A stretch of DNA of 64,000 bases, taken from the NCBI GenBank assembly GCA_002780795.1, contig PEUF01000045.1:1-64000 (forward strand), in the 5' to 3' direction. Position numbers and translations under genes: made by a program. Shown piece after piece: positions 1 to 8,600 of this stretch (positions are counted from its first letter, which is position 1; the number at the start of each line of letters is the position of its first letter). The stretch comes from Candidatus Roizmanbacteria bacterium CG02_land_8_20_14_3_00_36_15. GTDB lineage: Bacteria > Patescibacteriota > Microgenomatia > UBA1406 > GWC2-37-13. Below the pieces are notes generated by a model, which was not told the origin of the DNA, searched no databases, and saw nothing but the letters and a program-made list of their open reading frames with translations.

Positions 1-718
1 CTCTCAACTCGCTCAACAAATTTTTCTTAAGGTCTTTGACTACCGGCCAGAAGGGGTGAGGTAAAAACTCTTTAATTTCTGTCTCTACTTGCCTTAGTTC
101 AACTTTTTCCAAAAGTTTTTTTGTCTTATTCAGAAAAAGATCGTCTATTCTCAAAAACCTTCGTAGCCGATCGCTTCTTAAAATAAAATAAAGATCAAAA
201 AGATCTCTAGGTTTATATCTTTCTAATAATGCGTTTTGTTTTTCTTGGATGAGGTTTTTTGAACAAAGAATATTTACAGTGTAAGATGGAAAAATGTCAG
301 AAATAACAATTGGTTTTTCTCCTTCTAAACTTCTTTTCCTGTAAGATACTTCCGTCTTAATTTCAAATCGTTCATCATAAATAGCCAATTCAATAATCGC
401 CAAGTGTCCGCCGGTTGTCTTTTTTGACTCTTCAAGATTACAATCTATTCCTTCTCTTTGGATTTTTATCAATATCTCCTGAAGTGTATCTTCGTATACA
501 AATGAATTTTTAGTGGCTGAGAAATCAAGGTCTTCGGAAAATCTTGGCGAATTAAAAACAAGTTTAAGAGCAGTTCCACCTTTAAAATAAAAATGTTCGC
601 TCCCTTTTGCTTGATAAAAATTAAAAAGAAAAAGGTGTTGAAAATATTCTCTTAATATGTTTCTTAGTGACGTTTGTATTTTTGTTGCATGTTGTTCTAG
701 AAAAGTTTTTTCTATCAT
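1..718 (-). CDS. AbiEii-type nucleotidyltransferase toxin (3' end outside window)
   Basis: The gene enters from the left edge, so only its first 239 codons are visible. Residues 47-51 (GGTAL) and 59-67 (RFSEDLDFS) form the metal-binding nucleotidyltransferase signature of the AbiEii/AbiGii (MenT-like) toxin family, with D63 and D65 as the likely metal ligands. The ATG at 716-718 overlaps the stop of the AbiEi-like gene by four bases (ATGA), so the pair is translationally coupled. Known members block growth by nucleotidyl transfer to tRNA; that role is carried over from the family. A second, unrelated-looking AbiE pair lies at 23142-24375. Confidence 0.85.
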   Translation of the reverse strand, partial: MIEKTFLEQHATKIQTSLRNILREYFQHLFLFNFYQAKGSEHFYFKGGTALKLVFNSPRFSEDLDFSATKNSFVYEDTLQEILIKIQREGIDCNLEESKKTTGGHLAIIELAIYDERFEIKTEVSYRKRSLEGEKPIVISDIFPSYTVNILCSKNLIQEKQNALLERYKPRDLFDLYFILRSDRLRRFLRIDDLFLNKTKKLLEKVELRQVETEIKEFLPHPFWPVVKDLKKNLLSELR

Positions 719-1317
719 AGATTGGTTATGTATTTTCTAATATTTAAAATAAGATTGGGTTTTTTGAAACATGTAAGATATTCTCTAAATTTTTTTAGAT
801 TAATTTTCCTTAGATCAATCCTGTCATTCCAGTTTTTTTTATCAAGGTAAACAAAATAACAATAATCTGCCAGGGCTTTTTCTGGCGTTGCAATAAAAAC
901 CTGTTCGCTCTCAATTTTTTGTAGAATGTATCCAATAAATGCTTCTTTTTTGATCTTGTGATAAATAAATGAGGCATTATTTACCTCAAATTCGCGGGTT
1001 GACTTGGTTGTTGACGATGTCACCGAATATACGGTTTCTGGAATAATATGATAGTATGATAAAGCGGTTTCAAAAGAAACATACGAAGGTTGATATAATT
1101 TGTTGGCAATTAAATAGTGACTAATATAGCCCTTTTTAAGACCATACACCCCGTTTTTTAGACGAATGATTTTATTTTTCCTGACATTATATGATAAAAA
1201 AGACTCCATCGCTCGCCTTTTTGCTCCCGACAGCAAAATAATATCTTGAGAGGTAAAAACCTTCCTGTTAATTTCAATAAGTTTTTTTTCTATTTGGAAT
1301 AAATTCAGTTTTTGCAT
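715..1317 (-). CDS. AbiEi-like antitoxin / transcriptional regulator
   Basis: A 200-residue protein with an N-terminal winged-helix region (about residues 15-60, including FTSQDIILLSGAKRRAMESF) and the pattern VYGLKKG, PSYVSFETALSYY, and IATPEKALADYCYF near residue 145, all typical of the AbiEi antitoxin family. Family members bind inverted repeats in their own promoter and counteract the co-transcribed nucleotidyltransferase. It overlaps the toxin gene by four bases. The promoter at 1324-1352 ends six bases before the ATG, so the transcript is probably leaderless. Antitoxin identity is strong by family and neighbour; DNA binding is inferred. Confidence 0.85.
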   Translation of the reverse strand: MQKLNLFQIEKKLIEINRKVFTSQDIILLSGAKRRAMESFLSYNVRKNKIIRLKNGVYGLKKGYISHYLIANKLYQPSYVSFETALSYYHIIPETVYSVTSSTTKSTREFEVNNASFIYHKIKKEAFIGYILQKIESEQVFIATPEKALADYCYFVYLDKKNWNDRIDLRKINLKKFREYLTCFKKPNLILNIRKYITNL

Positions 1318-1323
1318 AATTTT

Positions 1324-1352
1324 ATGATAAAACTGAAATAGAATTTTGTCAA
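1324..1352 (-). promoter_or_regulatory. Sigma-70-like promoter of the AbiE-like operon
   Basis: On the minus strand TTGACA (1352-1347), a 17-bp spacer and TATCAT (1329-1324). The -10 ends six bases before the ATG at 1317, placing the predicted transcription start at the start codon itself. Confidence 0.7.
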
Positions 1353-1376
1353 GTGGAAGAATGGTTTTTGTGTTTT

Positions 1377-2693
1377 ATGTTAAAATGGACTGTGCAAAAA
1401 ATCATTAATCAGCTAATAAAATCTCACCAAATTCCCCTAAAATCCTCGGGCATAAGCATGGAGCCGATTTTCCATGAAAACGACGTTTTGTATTTCAAAA
1501 AAATTGCTTTTAAAAGTATTAAAGTCAATGATATTGTTTCAATAAAAAAGGGTAAACAACTCATTTCTCACCGAGTAATTTATAAAACAAATAAATATTT
1601 AGTAACAAAAGGTGACAATAATCCGATTTCTGATGGAAAGATTTTTCCTAAACAAATAATTGGAAAAGTCTATCAGGTTAAGAGAAAAGGTCAAATTTTC
1701 GATCCTGAACAACTTTATCTTCTCCAGTCAACTCTTTATTTTCAGGAAATCGTTAAGATAAAGACGAAACTCGACAAACAAGGAATAAACTATGTTTTTC
1801 TCAAGGGCTTACCGCTCCATCTTTACTTCGAAAAAACCCATCCCCGACGGATTTATCTGGATTGTGATGTTCTAGTCGATAAAAAAGATTTTTTTAAGGC
1901 TGAAAAAATATTAATAAAAAATGGTTATAGAAGATATAATCAATCATTATCAAAAATTCATACATTTCTTAGGAAAAAACAAATTGAGCTACCTTTTTAC
2001 AAGACCATTAACGGTTTTTCTGTGGTTTTTGATGTTCACTTAGATATAGACTGGATGTTTCAACAACTGGGAAGGCTGGAAGAATTTTATCCTCAAAAAT
2101 TTATCGACCAGCTAACCGTAGATTTTTTAAGAACTAAAAGAAAAGTTAAAATAAACAATGAATTCTTCTTTATACTTGATACTAAATACTTAATACTTTA
2201 TTTAGCTTTACACATTTTCCACCACAACTTCCGTGGCGCTTTCCGCTACGAATTTTTGAATAAAGTTATCAAATATAGCGCTCCCCATTCGACCAAAATA
2301 CACCCCGGGGGTGTAATCTGGGCCGATTTGACAATTAGAACTAACGATTTTAAGCTTAATAATTTTATCTATCCGGTTTTTGTTTTGCTCAAAAAATACT
2401 ACCAAACACCGATCCCAAAATCATTTTTCACAACCATCCAACCATTTAACAATGTAGCAATGAAACAGTGGAACAATGTAAATATCTTCGACGACGAACC
2501 TCGTGTCCACGCCGGCATTACTCGTTTTACAAATCTTTTTGTACTCTCTCCTAACCCGTTATGGAAGAGGTTGTTGATACTTCTTAACCTCCAGGTAATT
2601 TATTCTGTTTTTTGGGTAGTTGCCAAAAAAATAGATCAGATTTTATCTACTTCGTTTACTATGAAACTTAAACCAAGAAGCAATTCTCTTTAA
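1377..2693 (+). CDS. S26-type signal-peptidase-like domain fused to NTP_transf_5-like nucleotidyltransferase
   Basis: A two-domain protein of 438 residues when started at the ATG at 1377; an in-frame GTG at 1353 would add eight residues. Residues 20-90 look like an S24/S26 peptidase: GISMEP with S27, SHRV with H65, and TKGDNN with D80 fit the Ser-His-Asp arrangement of archaeal/SipW-type signal peptidases, but no membrane helix is seen. Residues 135-400 resemble the uncharacterised nucleotidyltransferase family PF14907 (FLKGLPLHLYF, then YLDCDVLVD with D162 and D164). These two domains and PqqD-like proteins (one lies at 3341-3601) recur in peptide-modification clusters such as lasso-peptide loci; a link here is inference. 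The stretch coded by 2278-2330 includes a GC-rich near-palindrome and may be an inserted repeat. The 3' end overlaps the Doc gene by 51 bases, tail to tail. Confidence 0.7.
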   Translation: MLKWTVQKIINQLIKSHQIPLKSSGISMEPIFHENDVLYFKKIAFKSIKVNDIVSIKKGKQLISHRVIYKTNKYLVTKGDNNPISDGKIFPKQIIGKVYQVKRKGQIFDPEQLYLLQSTLYFQEIVKIKTKLDKQGINYVFLKGLPLHLYFEKTHPRRIYLDCDVLVDKKDFFKAEKILIKNGYRRYNQSLSKIHTFLRKKQIELPFYKTINGFSVVFDVHLDIDWMFQQLGRLEEFYPQKFIDQLTVDFLRTKRKVKINNEFFFILDTKYLILYLALHIFHHNFRGAFRYEFLNKVIKYSAPHSTKIHPGGVIWADLTIRTNDFKLNNFIYPVFVLLKKYYQTPIPKSFFTTIQPFNNVAMKQWNNVNIFDDEPRVHAGITRFTNLFVLSPNPLWKRLLILLNLQVIYSVFWVVAKKIDQILSTSFTMKLKPRSNSL

Positions 2694-3035
2694 TGGGAAG
2701 CTTTTAGTATCAATAGATAAAGTAAAATTTACAATTGCTTCTTTTGTTGCTCTAATATCATAATTGTTTATATTTAAAAAACGCAGGGCTGTGAAATATC
2801 CCGTTCTCTTATTTCCATCATTAAAGGGATGGTTTTTTATAATTGATTGAATTATGGCGGCGGCTTTAAACCAAATTGTTTCATATAAATCCTTTCCACC
2901 AAATGTGGCCCGTGGTCGTTCAACTGCCGAATGAAGCAAAGTGAAATCTCTTATTCCTCTTCTTCCTCCTCCAACCTCAATCATCTTGTCATGAATAAAA
3001 TAAGATTCGGCAATATCAACATATCGAGTTTCCAT
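2643..3035 (-). CDS. doc: Doc-type Fic-fold toxin
   Basis: A 130-residue protein, the usual size of Doc. The motif HPFNDGNKR at residues 69-77 is the Doc version of the Fic catalytic loop, with H69 as the base and N74/K75/R77 binding the nucleotide. Characterised Doc phosphorylates EF-Tu and stops translation. It lies directly after an AbrB/MazE-fold gene, with four bases between them, so they form one toxin-antitoxin operon. The antitoxin is not the usual Phd type. The 3' end overlaps the 3' end of the converging peptidase/nucleotidyltransferase gene. Confidence 0.9.
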   Translation of the reverse strand: METRYVDIAESYFIHDKMIEVGGGRRGIRDFTLLHSAVERPRATFGGKDLYETIWFKAAAIIQSIIKNHPFNDGNKRTGYFTALRFLNINNYDIRATKEAIVNFTLSIDTKSFPLKRIASWFKFHSKRSR

Positions 3036-3039
3036 AGCG

Positions 3040-3285
3040 TTATCGGTTGGCCAACTCCTTAATTACCTCTTCATACTCCCTACTTATTCTATCAAGCCAG
3101 GAAAAAAACTCCGGTGATAAACGAAGTATCTTATCAGCCTTTTTTGGTTTAATCAGGGCCGCTTGATATCTGGGCATGGTTTCAACCAACACCTCATCTC
3201 CTATCTTTAAATTACCTTCCCGTATAAATGACGCTGGCAGTGTAACCGCTGCCGAATTACCCACCTTGATTATTTTTTGTCTCAT
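3040..3285 (-). CDS. AbrB/MazE-fold antitoxin
   Basis: An 81-residue protein with a SpoVT/AbrB swapped-hairpin DNA-binding domain at residues 1-48 (KVGNSAAVTLPASFI, then LKIGDEVLVE) and a charged C-terminal tail (about residues 60-81) suited to toxin binding. It precedes the Doc gene by four bases. Upstream lie two self-complementary GTTATAAC sites (3307-3325) overlapping the promoter, fitting autoregulation. The pairing AbrB plus Doc is less common than Phd plus Doc. Confidence 0.88.
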   Translation of the reverse strand: MRQKIIKVGNSAAVTLPASFIREGNLKIGDEVLVETMPRYQAALIKPKKADKILRLSPEFFSWLDRISREYEEVIKELANR

Positions 3286-3306
3286 AAAAATATTTTAATT
3301 AGTAAT

Positions 3307-3344
3307 GTTATAACGATGTTATAACAAAAGAGTGTTTTTGTCAA
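3307..3344 (-). promoter_or_regulatory. Promoter and tandem GTTATAAC operator of the AbrB/Doc operon
   Basis: On the minus strand a TTGACA -35 (3344-3339) overlaps the stop codon of the PqqD-like gene. Two copies of the palindrome GTTATAAC (3307-3314 and 3318-3325), three bases apart, cover the -10 area. The best -10 reading (TATAAC) gives a 15-bp spacer, shorter than usual, so the exact -10 is uncertain; the operator repeat is clear. Confidence 0.6.
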
Positions 3345-3601
3345 GCGGTTTTTATTATTTTTTTCTTCTTCAAATTAGAAACCAACTCATTGAAATCTTT
3401 TTCAATTTTTTCTTTTTTCGCTGAATATTTTTTTATTATTTTTCCAATAATTTCTTCCTTAGTTAACCCTTTCTTCAATAACCGAAATATTTCTGACGCA
3501 GTTTGATTAAACGTATAAAGAACCGATTCTTCGCCGTCAAAAATCACCGTTTTATTATCAAGTTTTTGGATGATAAAGCCCTTGTTAATACGATACCTCA
3601 T
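3341..3601 (-). CDS. PqqD-like peptide chaperone domain protein
   Basis: An 86-residue protein starting at the ATG at 3601, where the homologous region begins; an upstream in-frame ATG at 3640 would add a hydrophobic stretch that looks non-coding. It has the PqqD pattern: a short beta segment (TVIFDGEESVLYTFNQTASE), then LLKKGLTKEEIIGKI and a C-terminal helix. PqqD-family proteins are RiPP recognition elements that present leader peptides to modifying enzymes, but stand-alone copies also occur in polysaccharide loci. Neighbours are a sugar phosphotransferase and, across the toxin pair, a peptidase/nucleotidyltransferase fusion. No precursor peptide gene was recognised. Confidence 0.75.
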   Translation of the reverse strand: MRYRINKGFIIQKLDNKTVIFDGEESVLYTFNQTASEIFRLLKKGLTKEEIIGKIIKKYSAKKEKIEKDFNELVSNLKKKKIIKTA

Positions 3602-3640
3602 ATATAAATTTCTAATAATCAATATTAAATAACAAATCAA

Positions 3641-3700
3641 TAATTAATATTTAAATATTCAATATTTGATATTGAATAAAAATTTATTATTTATTATTTG
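3641..3700. repeat. AT-only intergenic repeat tract
   Basis: The gap between the PqqD-like gene and the sugar transferase is almost pure A/T and made of repeated words such as AATATTTGATATT and TTATTATTTG, continuing into the last codons of the sugar transferase. It looks like a degraded member of the AT-rich dispersed repeats seen elsewhere in the window. Confidence 0.4.
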
Positions 3701-4289
3701 ATATTTTATATGTTAATAGTCTAATAATCAACCACGCTGTTAACAACAAAATCTTCAGGTCATAAAAGAACGATTTATTCTTAATATACTCTAAATCCAA
3801 CGCCATCCATTTATCAAAACTTGAGTGGTTGGTTCCTCTGACAACCCAGAGAGAGCCTATGCCGGGTAAGACGGAAAAACGTTTTTGATATTTTTTTGGG
3901 ATTTTTTTGGCCTCTTCCACCGGTAATGGTCGTGGACCAATAAAACTCATCTCACCCTTAATAATATTAATTAACTGTGGTAGTTCGTCCAAACCGGTAT
4001 GAGCCAAAAACCGGCCTACTTTCGTGTATCTGGGATCGTCGTATATCTTAAAAGCCGGCCCATCAGCTTCGTTTAGATTTTGGATTTTGGATTTAAGATT
4101 TTCTGCGTCTTCAACCATCGTTCTAATTTTATAAATCCAAAATGGCTTTTTATCTTTTCCCATCCGTTTTTGTTTGAAAATAAAAGGGCCGGGAGAGGTT
4201 AACCTTACTATAAAATATAGAACGATCAATAAGGGTGACAACAATATAAGAACAGATAGGGCTATTAACCGTTGAAATATACTTCGCAT
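3687..4289 (-). CDS. Undecaprenyl-phosphate sugar-1-phosphate transferase (bacterial sugar transferase)
   Basis: A 200-residue monotopic phosphoglycosyl transferase of the short PglC/WbaP catalytic-domain type. An N-terminal hydrophobic re-entrant helix (about residues 8-30) is followed by SPGPFIFKQKRMGKD, the TGLDELPQLINII motif near residue 98 with the catalytic D-E pair, and MSFIGPRPLP. It should move a sugar-1-phosphate from a UDP-sugar to undecaprenyl phosphate and so start a surface glycan. It probably serves the glycan genes at 11.4-26 kb, although it lies 7 kb away from them. Confidence 0.9.
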   Translation of the reverse strand: MRSIFQRLIALSVLILLSPLLIVLYFIVRLTSPGPFIFKQKRMGKDKKPFWIYKIRTMVEDAENLKSKIQNLNEADGPAFKIYDDPRYTKVGRFLAHTGLDELPQLINIIKGEMSFIGPRPLPVEEAKKIPKKYQKRFSVLPGIGSLWVVRGTNHSSFDKWMALDLEYIKNKSFFYDLKILLLTAWLIIRLLTYKISNNK

Positions 4290-4290
4290 G

Positions 4291-4340
4291 TAAAAAATCC
4301 AAATGACAAAATCTAAAATCCAAAGTAATAAATCAAAAAA
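4291..4340. repeat. Left arm of inverted repeat around four-helix-bundle gene
   Basis: An AT-rich tract built of AAATCCAAA-like words. The word AAATCTAAAATCCAAA here reappears inverted at about 4715-4735, so the gene at 4342-4710 sits between inverted repeats, like a small mobile cassette. Confidence 0.55.
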
Positions 4341-4341
4341 A

Positions 4342-4710
4342 TTATTTTCTTAAAATTGCCGAAAAAATTAACACAAGTTCGCGGGTTTCTTGAGAAAATC
4401 TTTTACATTGTCCTTCAACGTTGTTATTGGCGGCTTCAATCATTTGTAACCAATGAAGAGTTTCTTTAGCTTCCTTTTTAGAAATTGCTATTTTGTGTTG
4501 AAAGTCTTTCTTTGATTCAGCAACATCAGCTTCCATATAATTCGCGCCAATACTAGTTGCTGATCTAACAAGTTGCGAGATTAATGGAGTATTAATCGGA
4601 TTATAAGTTAATGTTTTTAAAAACCAAATAACTTCTTTTCCAAATTTAGAAGTTCTTTCTTTCAAATCATATTTTTTGTCTTTATTTGGATTTTGGATTT
4701 GATTTGACAT
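4342..4710 (-). CDS. Four-helix-bundle protein (23S rRNA intervening-sequence family)
   Basis: A 122-residue protein of the TIGR02436/bIVS family: residues 15-40 (RTSKFGKEVIWFLKTL), LVRSATSIGANYMEADVAESKKDFQHKI in the middle, and a C-terminal REL..IFSAILRK helix. Family members form pentameric four-helix bundles and are often coded in 23S rRNA insertions or in short intergenic cassettes; the function is unknown. The first 11 codons (MSNQIQNPNKD) are themselves read from the flanking AT-rich repeat, so repeat and gene are merged. Confidence 0.88.
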   Translation of the reverse strand: MSNQIQNPNKDKKYDLKERTSKFGKEVIWFLKTLTYNPINTPLISQLVRSATSIGANYMEADVAESKKDFQHKIAISKKEAKETLHWLQMIEAANNNVEGQCKRFSQETRELVLIFSAILRK

Positions 4711-4740
4711 TCGGATTTTGGATTTTAGATTTAATTTTAA
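4681..4740. repeat. Right arm of inverted repeat around four-helix-bundle gene
   Basis: Inverted copy of the left arm, made of GGATTTTGGATTT words. It overlaps the first codons of the four-helix-bundle gene and ends beside the promoter of the next gene. Confidence 0.55.
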
Positions 4741-4749
4741 TAATTATAG

Positions 4750-4755
4750 TATAAT
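4750..4755 (+). promoter_or_regulatory. -10 box for the gene at 4762
   Basis: TATAAT ends six bases before the ATG at 4762, predicting a leaderless transcript. No convincing -35 was seen; the upstream bases belong to the AT-rich repeat arm. Confidence 0.5.
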
Positions 4756-4761
4756 TTCTTC

Positions 4762-5580
4762 ATGAAACTGCCAAAAACCTTAAAAAAACTCTTCAGGTTT
4801 GCTGTTGACAATTACTTCATCTCCATCTTCCTCGCCTGTATCGCTTTTGTTGTTTTTGTCTCAGCTTACAAACTATTTTTTGTCAAACCAACCTATGTCT
4901 ATGTCAAGGTAAAAATGGGCCAGGGACTGTGGTGGGCAAATACGGCCAAGCCAAGTTTGTGGTTTATAAAAAGTATCAAAAAAGGCGGTGTTGAACGCGA
5001 CCTCACCCGCAAACCCATGGCAGAGATTTTATCAGTCCGCTACTACCCATGGTGGGGATCAAATCAATATGATGTTTATCTAACCATGAAACTCAAGGTT
5101 TCTGAAAGTAAAAGCACTGGCAAATATAGTTTTAACCGCTCAACTATCGGTGTCGGTGCACCGGTAGACTTTGAATTTCCCAACGCCCAGTTCTCCGGGA
5201 CCATTATCCAAATGAGTCGATCACCAATAAAAGAAAAATTTATCACTAAAACAGTTACCCTGGTTAAAAAATGGGCTTTCCCTTGGGAAGGGGAGGCAAT
5301 TATTATTGGAGATAAATATTTTGATGGTGAAGAAACCGTCTTTAAGATCGTTGGTAAACAAATCGAGCCATCTCAAGAGACTTATAGTCTTTCTGGAACA
5401 TATTATGCGGTAGAAACCGAAAGAAAAATAAATATTACTCTAAAAACTAAGATAAAACTTAAGAAAGAAGGCGATGAATTAATTTTTGGCGAAGATCAGG
5501 TAATTAATCTTGGAAAAACTATTAACATTGCCACTGATAATTTTACTTTCTCCGACTACGTCGTTAATGGAATAGAATAA
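4762..5580 (+). CDS. Single-pass membrane-anchored protein of unknown function (DUF4330-like)
   Basis: A 272-residue protein with one membrane helix at about residues 19-42 (ISIFLACIAFVVFVSAYKLFF) and a beta-rich outside portion. The segment STIGVGAPVDFEFPNAQFSGTI recalls DUF4330-type proteins, in which a small barrel follows a single helix. WW motifs (GQGLWWAN, YYPWWG) and an IEPSQETYSLSGTYYAVE stretch suggest a conserved extracytoplasmic domain. It is followed 26 bases later by the SecA-like ATPase gene, so an envelope or transport connection is possible but unproven. Confidence 0.55.
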   Translation: MKLPKTLKKLFRFAVDNYFISIFLACIAFVVFVSAYKLFFVKPTYVYVKVKMGQGLWWANTAKPSLWFIKSIKKGGVERDLTRKPMAEILSVRYYPWWGSNQYDVYLTMKLKVSESKSTGKYSFNRSTIGVGAPVDFEFPNAQFSGTIIQMSRSPIKEKFITKTVTLVKKWAFPWEGEAIIIGDKYFDGEETVFKIVGKQIEPSQETYSLSGTYYAVETERKINITLKTKIKLKKEGDELIFGEDQVINLGKTINIATDNFTFSDYVVNGIE

Positions 5581-5591
5581 ATCCTTGGATC

Positions 5592-5600
5592 TGCTAAAAT
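5592..5600 (+). promoter_or_regulatory. Extended -10 element for the SecA-like gene
   Basis: TGCTAAAAT (TG-N-TAAAAT) ends six bases before the ATG at 5607. No -35 is needed for an extended -10, and this again predicts a leaderless mRNA. Confidence 0.45.
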
Positions 5601-5606
5601 ACGGTT

Positions 5607-8600
5607 ATGGCGACTAGTCAAGAAAAAGCTTCTGTCTTAACTCAAACTAGCCTTAAACCGTTTATTAACAGATTGTGGGCTCTCTCTCAACCAATAAGGG
5701 AAATTCCGAATAAAATAGAAAACAAAATAGGGAGAGAGTGGCGAGGAGAAAACTTTGTTGAAGAAAAGGCTCACCAGACTCAAGCCGAGATCGATTCGTT
5801 TGAAAATCCTCAGCGGCTGGCCGATGGTATAAAAAAACTCCTTATGGGAATGCAGTGGTACTATGATCTGTTGATTAAAGAACCGCCCATGTCAGATAAA
5901 CAAATAGTTGAGTTTTTTATCAACGCCGGCAAAACTATTTCTCCGGACGCGGCCAATTTTGTTCCTCTAGTAGATGAGTGGGTCGCTTATGGAGCTGATC
6001 CGGAAAAATATAAAGCGCAGATTAAAAATTCTGTACAAAAATATTTCGAGAAATCAATCCCATCACTTCTTTTTTTCATAAAAAGAAAGTTTGTTCTTCC
6101 TGATAAGTTTAATAAGGCGATGGAGTTGGATCAAATAAAAGCTTTTTATCATACTATAATTGGTGATCAGCCGGATATGAGGACGGGCGGCGCCAAGACA
6201 CAAGTCGTTGAACCAGTTGCCCTGATCTTTGAGTCGTTGACCAATCATCCAATAACTACCTCAAAAGGCCAAAAAATTATTCCCTTAACAACGATTTCTC
6301 CCCCGGATAAAAGTATTCAGAAAAAAACCCATCAAGCCGTCTCTGAAGTATCCGGGCTGCTCCAGGCGGTGATTCATAATTTAGGAGACAAACTAACGCC
6401 CGAAGCCCGCTCACATTTTATTAGGGCGTTAGCAGTAACTCAACCAGTTGAAATAGAAGCGTCTCAAACTACACGGCTGGAAAAGTTTTTTCGTCAGTCG
6501 CCAACCATTCTTCAAAACGCTTTCGGTTGTAACATAACCCGACACGACCAGATTGTTTTTGGTTTAGGGGAACAGTACATCCGGCTCCTGTTTGACGAAC
6601 TGGGAGTTGACTTTTCCTCACCTTCCACCCAACCTAAAGACGAAACTCAAACGCTCGACTATCAACAGGCAGCCAAAAACGCTTTAATTAGATTAAAAGA
6701 GACTGTGGGGAAAATTATTTTTGATGAATCACACTTCCTACCGGAGGCACCTTATAAAGAAGGTCAACCGCCGCTTGAGCTGCCTAAATTTGATATCGAT
6801 GATCCCAGTATCCAGGCTTCCCTTACTGACTACTGCCTCGGTCGATGGTTGGCCGAACTGATAAAAAATGATGGTGACTTTGTCAATGTGACTAAAAATA
6901 AGGCAGAGTTATCATCTCACGGCCGGGAAAAGATTAAGACGTTGATCGGTGAGGTCGATGCCGGCCATCAGCTGCTTATTACTCATGGTCATAGTAAAGA
7001 CAACTTTCTATTAAACACTCTATATCAAGTGGTTAAAAAAGAAGTTATTCCTAACATGAGGTTTTCCACTAAAGTTACACCAATTCAACTAATAAGAGTG
7101 GTTTTAAATTATTTTGAAACTCAAATCAACCAAGACTCCCAGTTTGGTCACCAGGCGCTTCACGAGCATCCGGAAGGCCTTGGTATGACTGGTGTAGCCG
7201 AATTTGAAGAAAAAGACAGTTATTTTGAACTTGCCCCAAAATTTTATTATCTTATGTCTTTAGCGGAAAATATTATTATGACAGACTTTATGTATAAAAA
7301 AGGAAGGGACTATATGGATGACGAAACCATTTTGCGTGACCGATCAAGAGGAACCCTTCTTGAAAGACGTCAGCTCTATCCGCAAACGGCATTTTTTGTC
7401 CGTTTATTAAATAGACAGGGGCCGTTGATCAAGCCGCCGGAAAATGTTTTATATGAGTTTAATATCGAAACCTGGATGGCGCTTTTGGGAGATAAAACCA
7501 GTGGCCTGACGGCCGACTACTCCCAGGTGACAGATAAGTTTGGTGGACGTTCGCTCACCCCTTACGCCAAAACCATCCAGGATCTGACGGCTAGCCATAT
7601 TATTGACTTTCACCAGGCCGAAAGCGGTCAACCCCTGCCTATTCCTTTAGTAAAAATATGCGACGGGAATATTGGTTTAATTCAACAGATGGTTGATAAT
7701 TTATCGGCCGGTCAAAAAAAACAAAAAAAACCGGAGCTGGTTATTTTCTGGGAAGAAGATCTTGCTCGGGCCCTATTTAATCAACTAAAAAAAAGGGGGG
7801 CAAGGGTTGAGTTGATCACCGCCGATACTTCGTCTGAAGAAGACACGGCGATTGAGTCGCGGTTTTCCAATGGCGTCACCGACGTCTTAATTACCAGCGG
7901 CAGAAAAGGTTACGGGGCTGATTTCAAAGACAGACAGGGCAACCATCTTGATTTAAGAGTGACGGTCGCCAATCCCCAAACATTTACCCAAATCAATCAG
8001 GCCTTTGGACGGCGTCGTCTGGAAAAACACCTGGAAGATTTTGACATTTTTTTTGAGAAAGATTTTTTACTCCAGTTGTTCACTCATTTTCCCGACACCA
8101 AACCGACCCGCTGGCCATGGAACATCGGAATTACTACCTACAGCGAGGCGGAAAAACTTTTAAATCAATGTTTACTAAATAGTAGGGGTAGCCTACCGGA
8201 AAAACTTAATGATTTAGTTTTAGAGTCGTTGCGCTTAAACCAATTTGCTGATGGCTCTGACCCATTACAGACCGTCAGGATGGAATTGTTCTTTCTTACC
8301 CAAGTTATGCCGCGGGTAATTAAAACAAAGCTTGGTTTAATAAGGGAAACGCTTGCCAATAAAAAATCGCCTCTTTCTTCGCTTATTAACAAGCGAGTTG
8401 AGGTGATAGGACACGACCTTGATCCTAAATTAAAAAGGCAGATTAAGAAAAAGATCGTTGACCAAGTCGTCTACCATTTCTGTCAGACCGATGCTTCGTT
8501 GTTTGAAGAGTTTAAGCAGTTAATGACGACTGCTTCTTTAAATTTTTTTATTGCCGGAAGAGATGCGGTTGTGTTAAGTGAAACACAGGCCCAGCTGCAA

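Noticed and set aside
2208-2405. Minus-strand open frame of 65 codons
   Set aside because: It lies wholly inside the peptidase/nucleotidyltransferase gene and shows no recognisable protein pattern.
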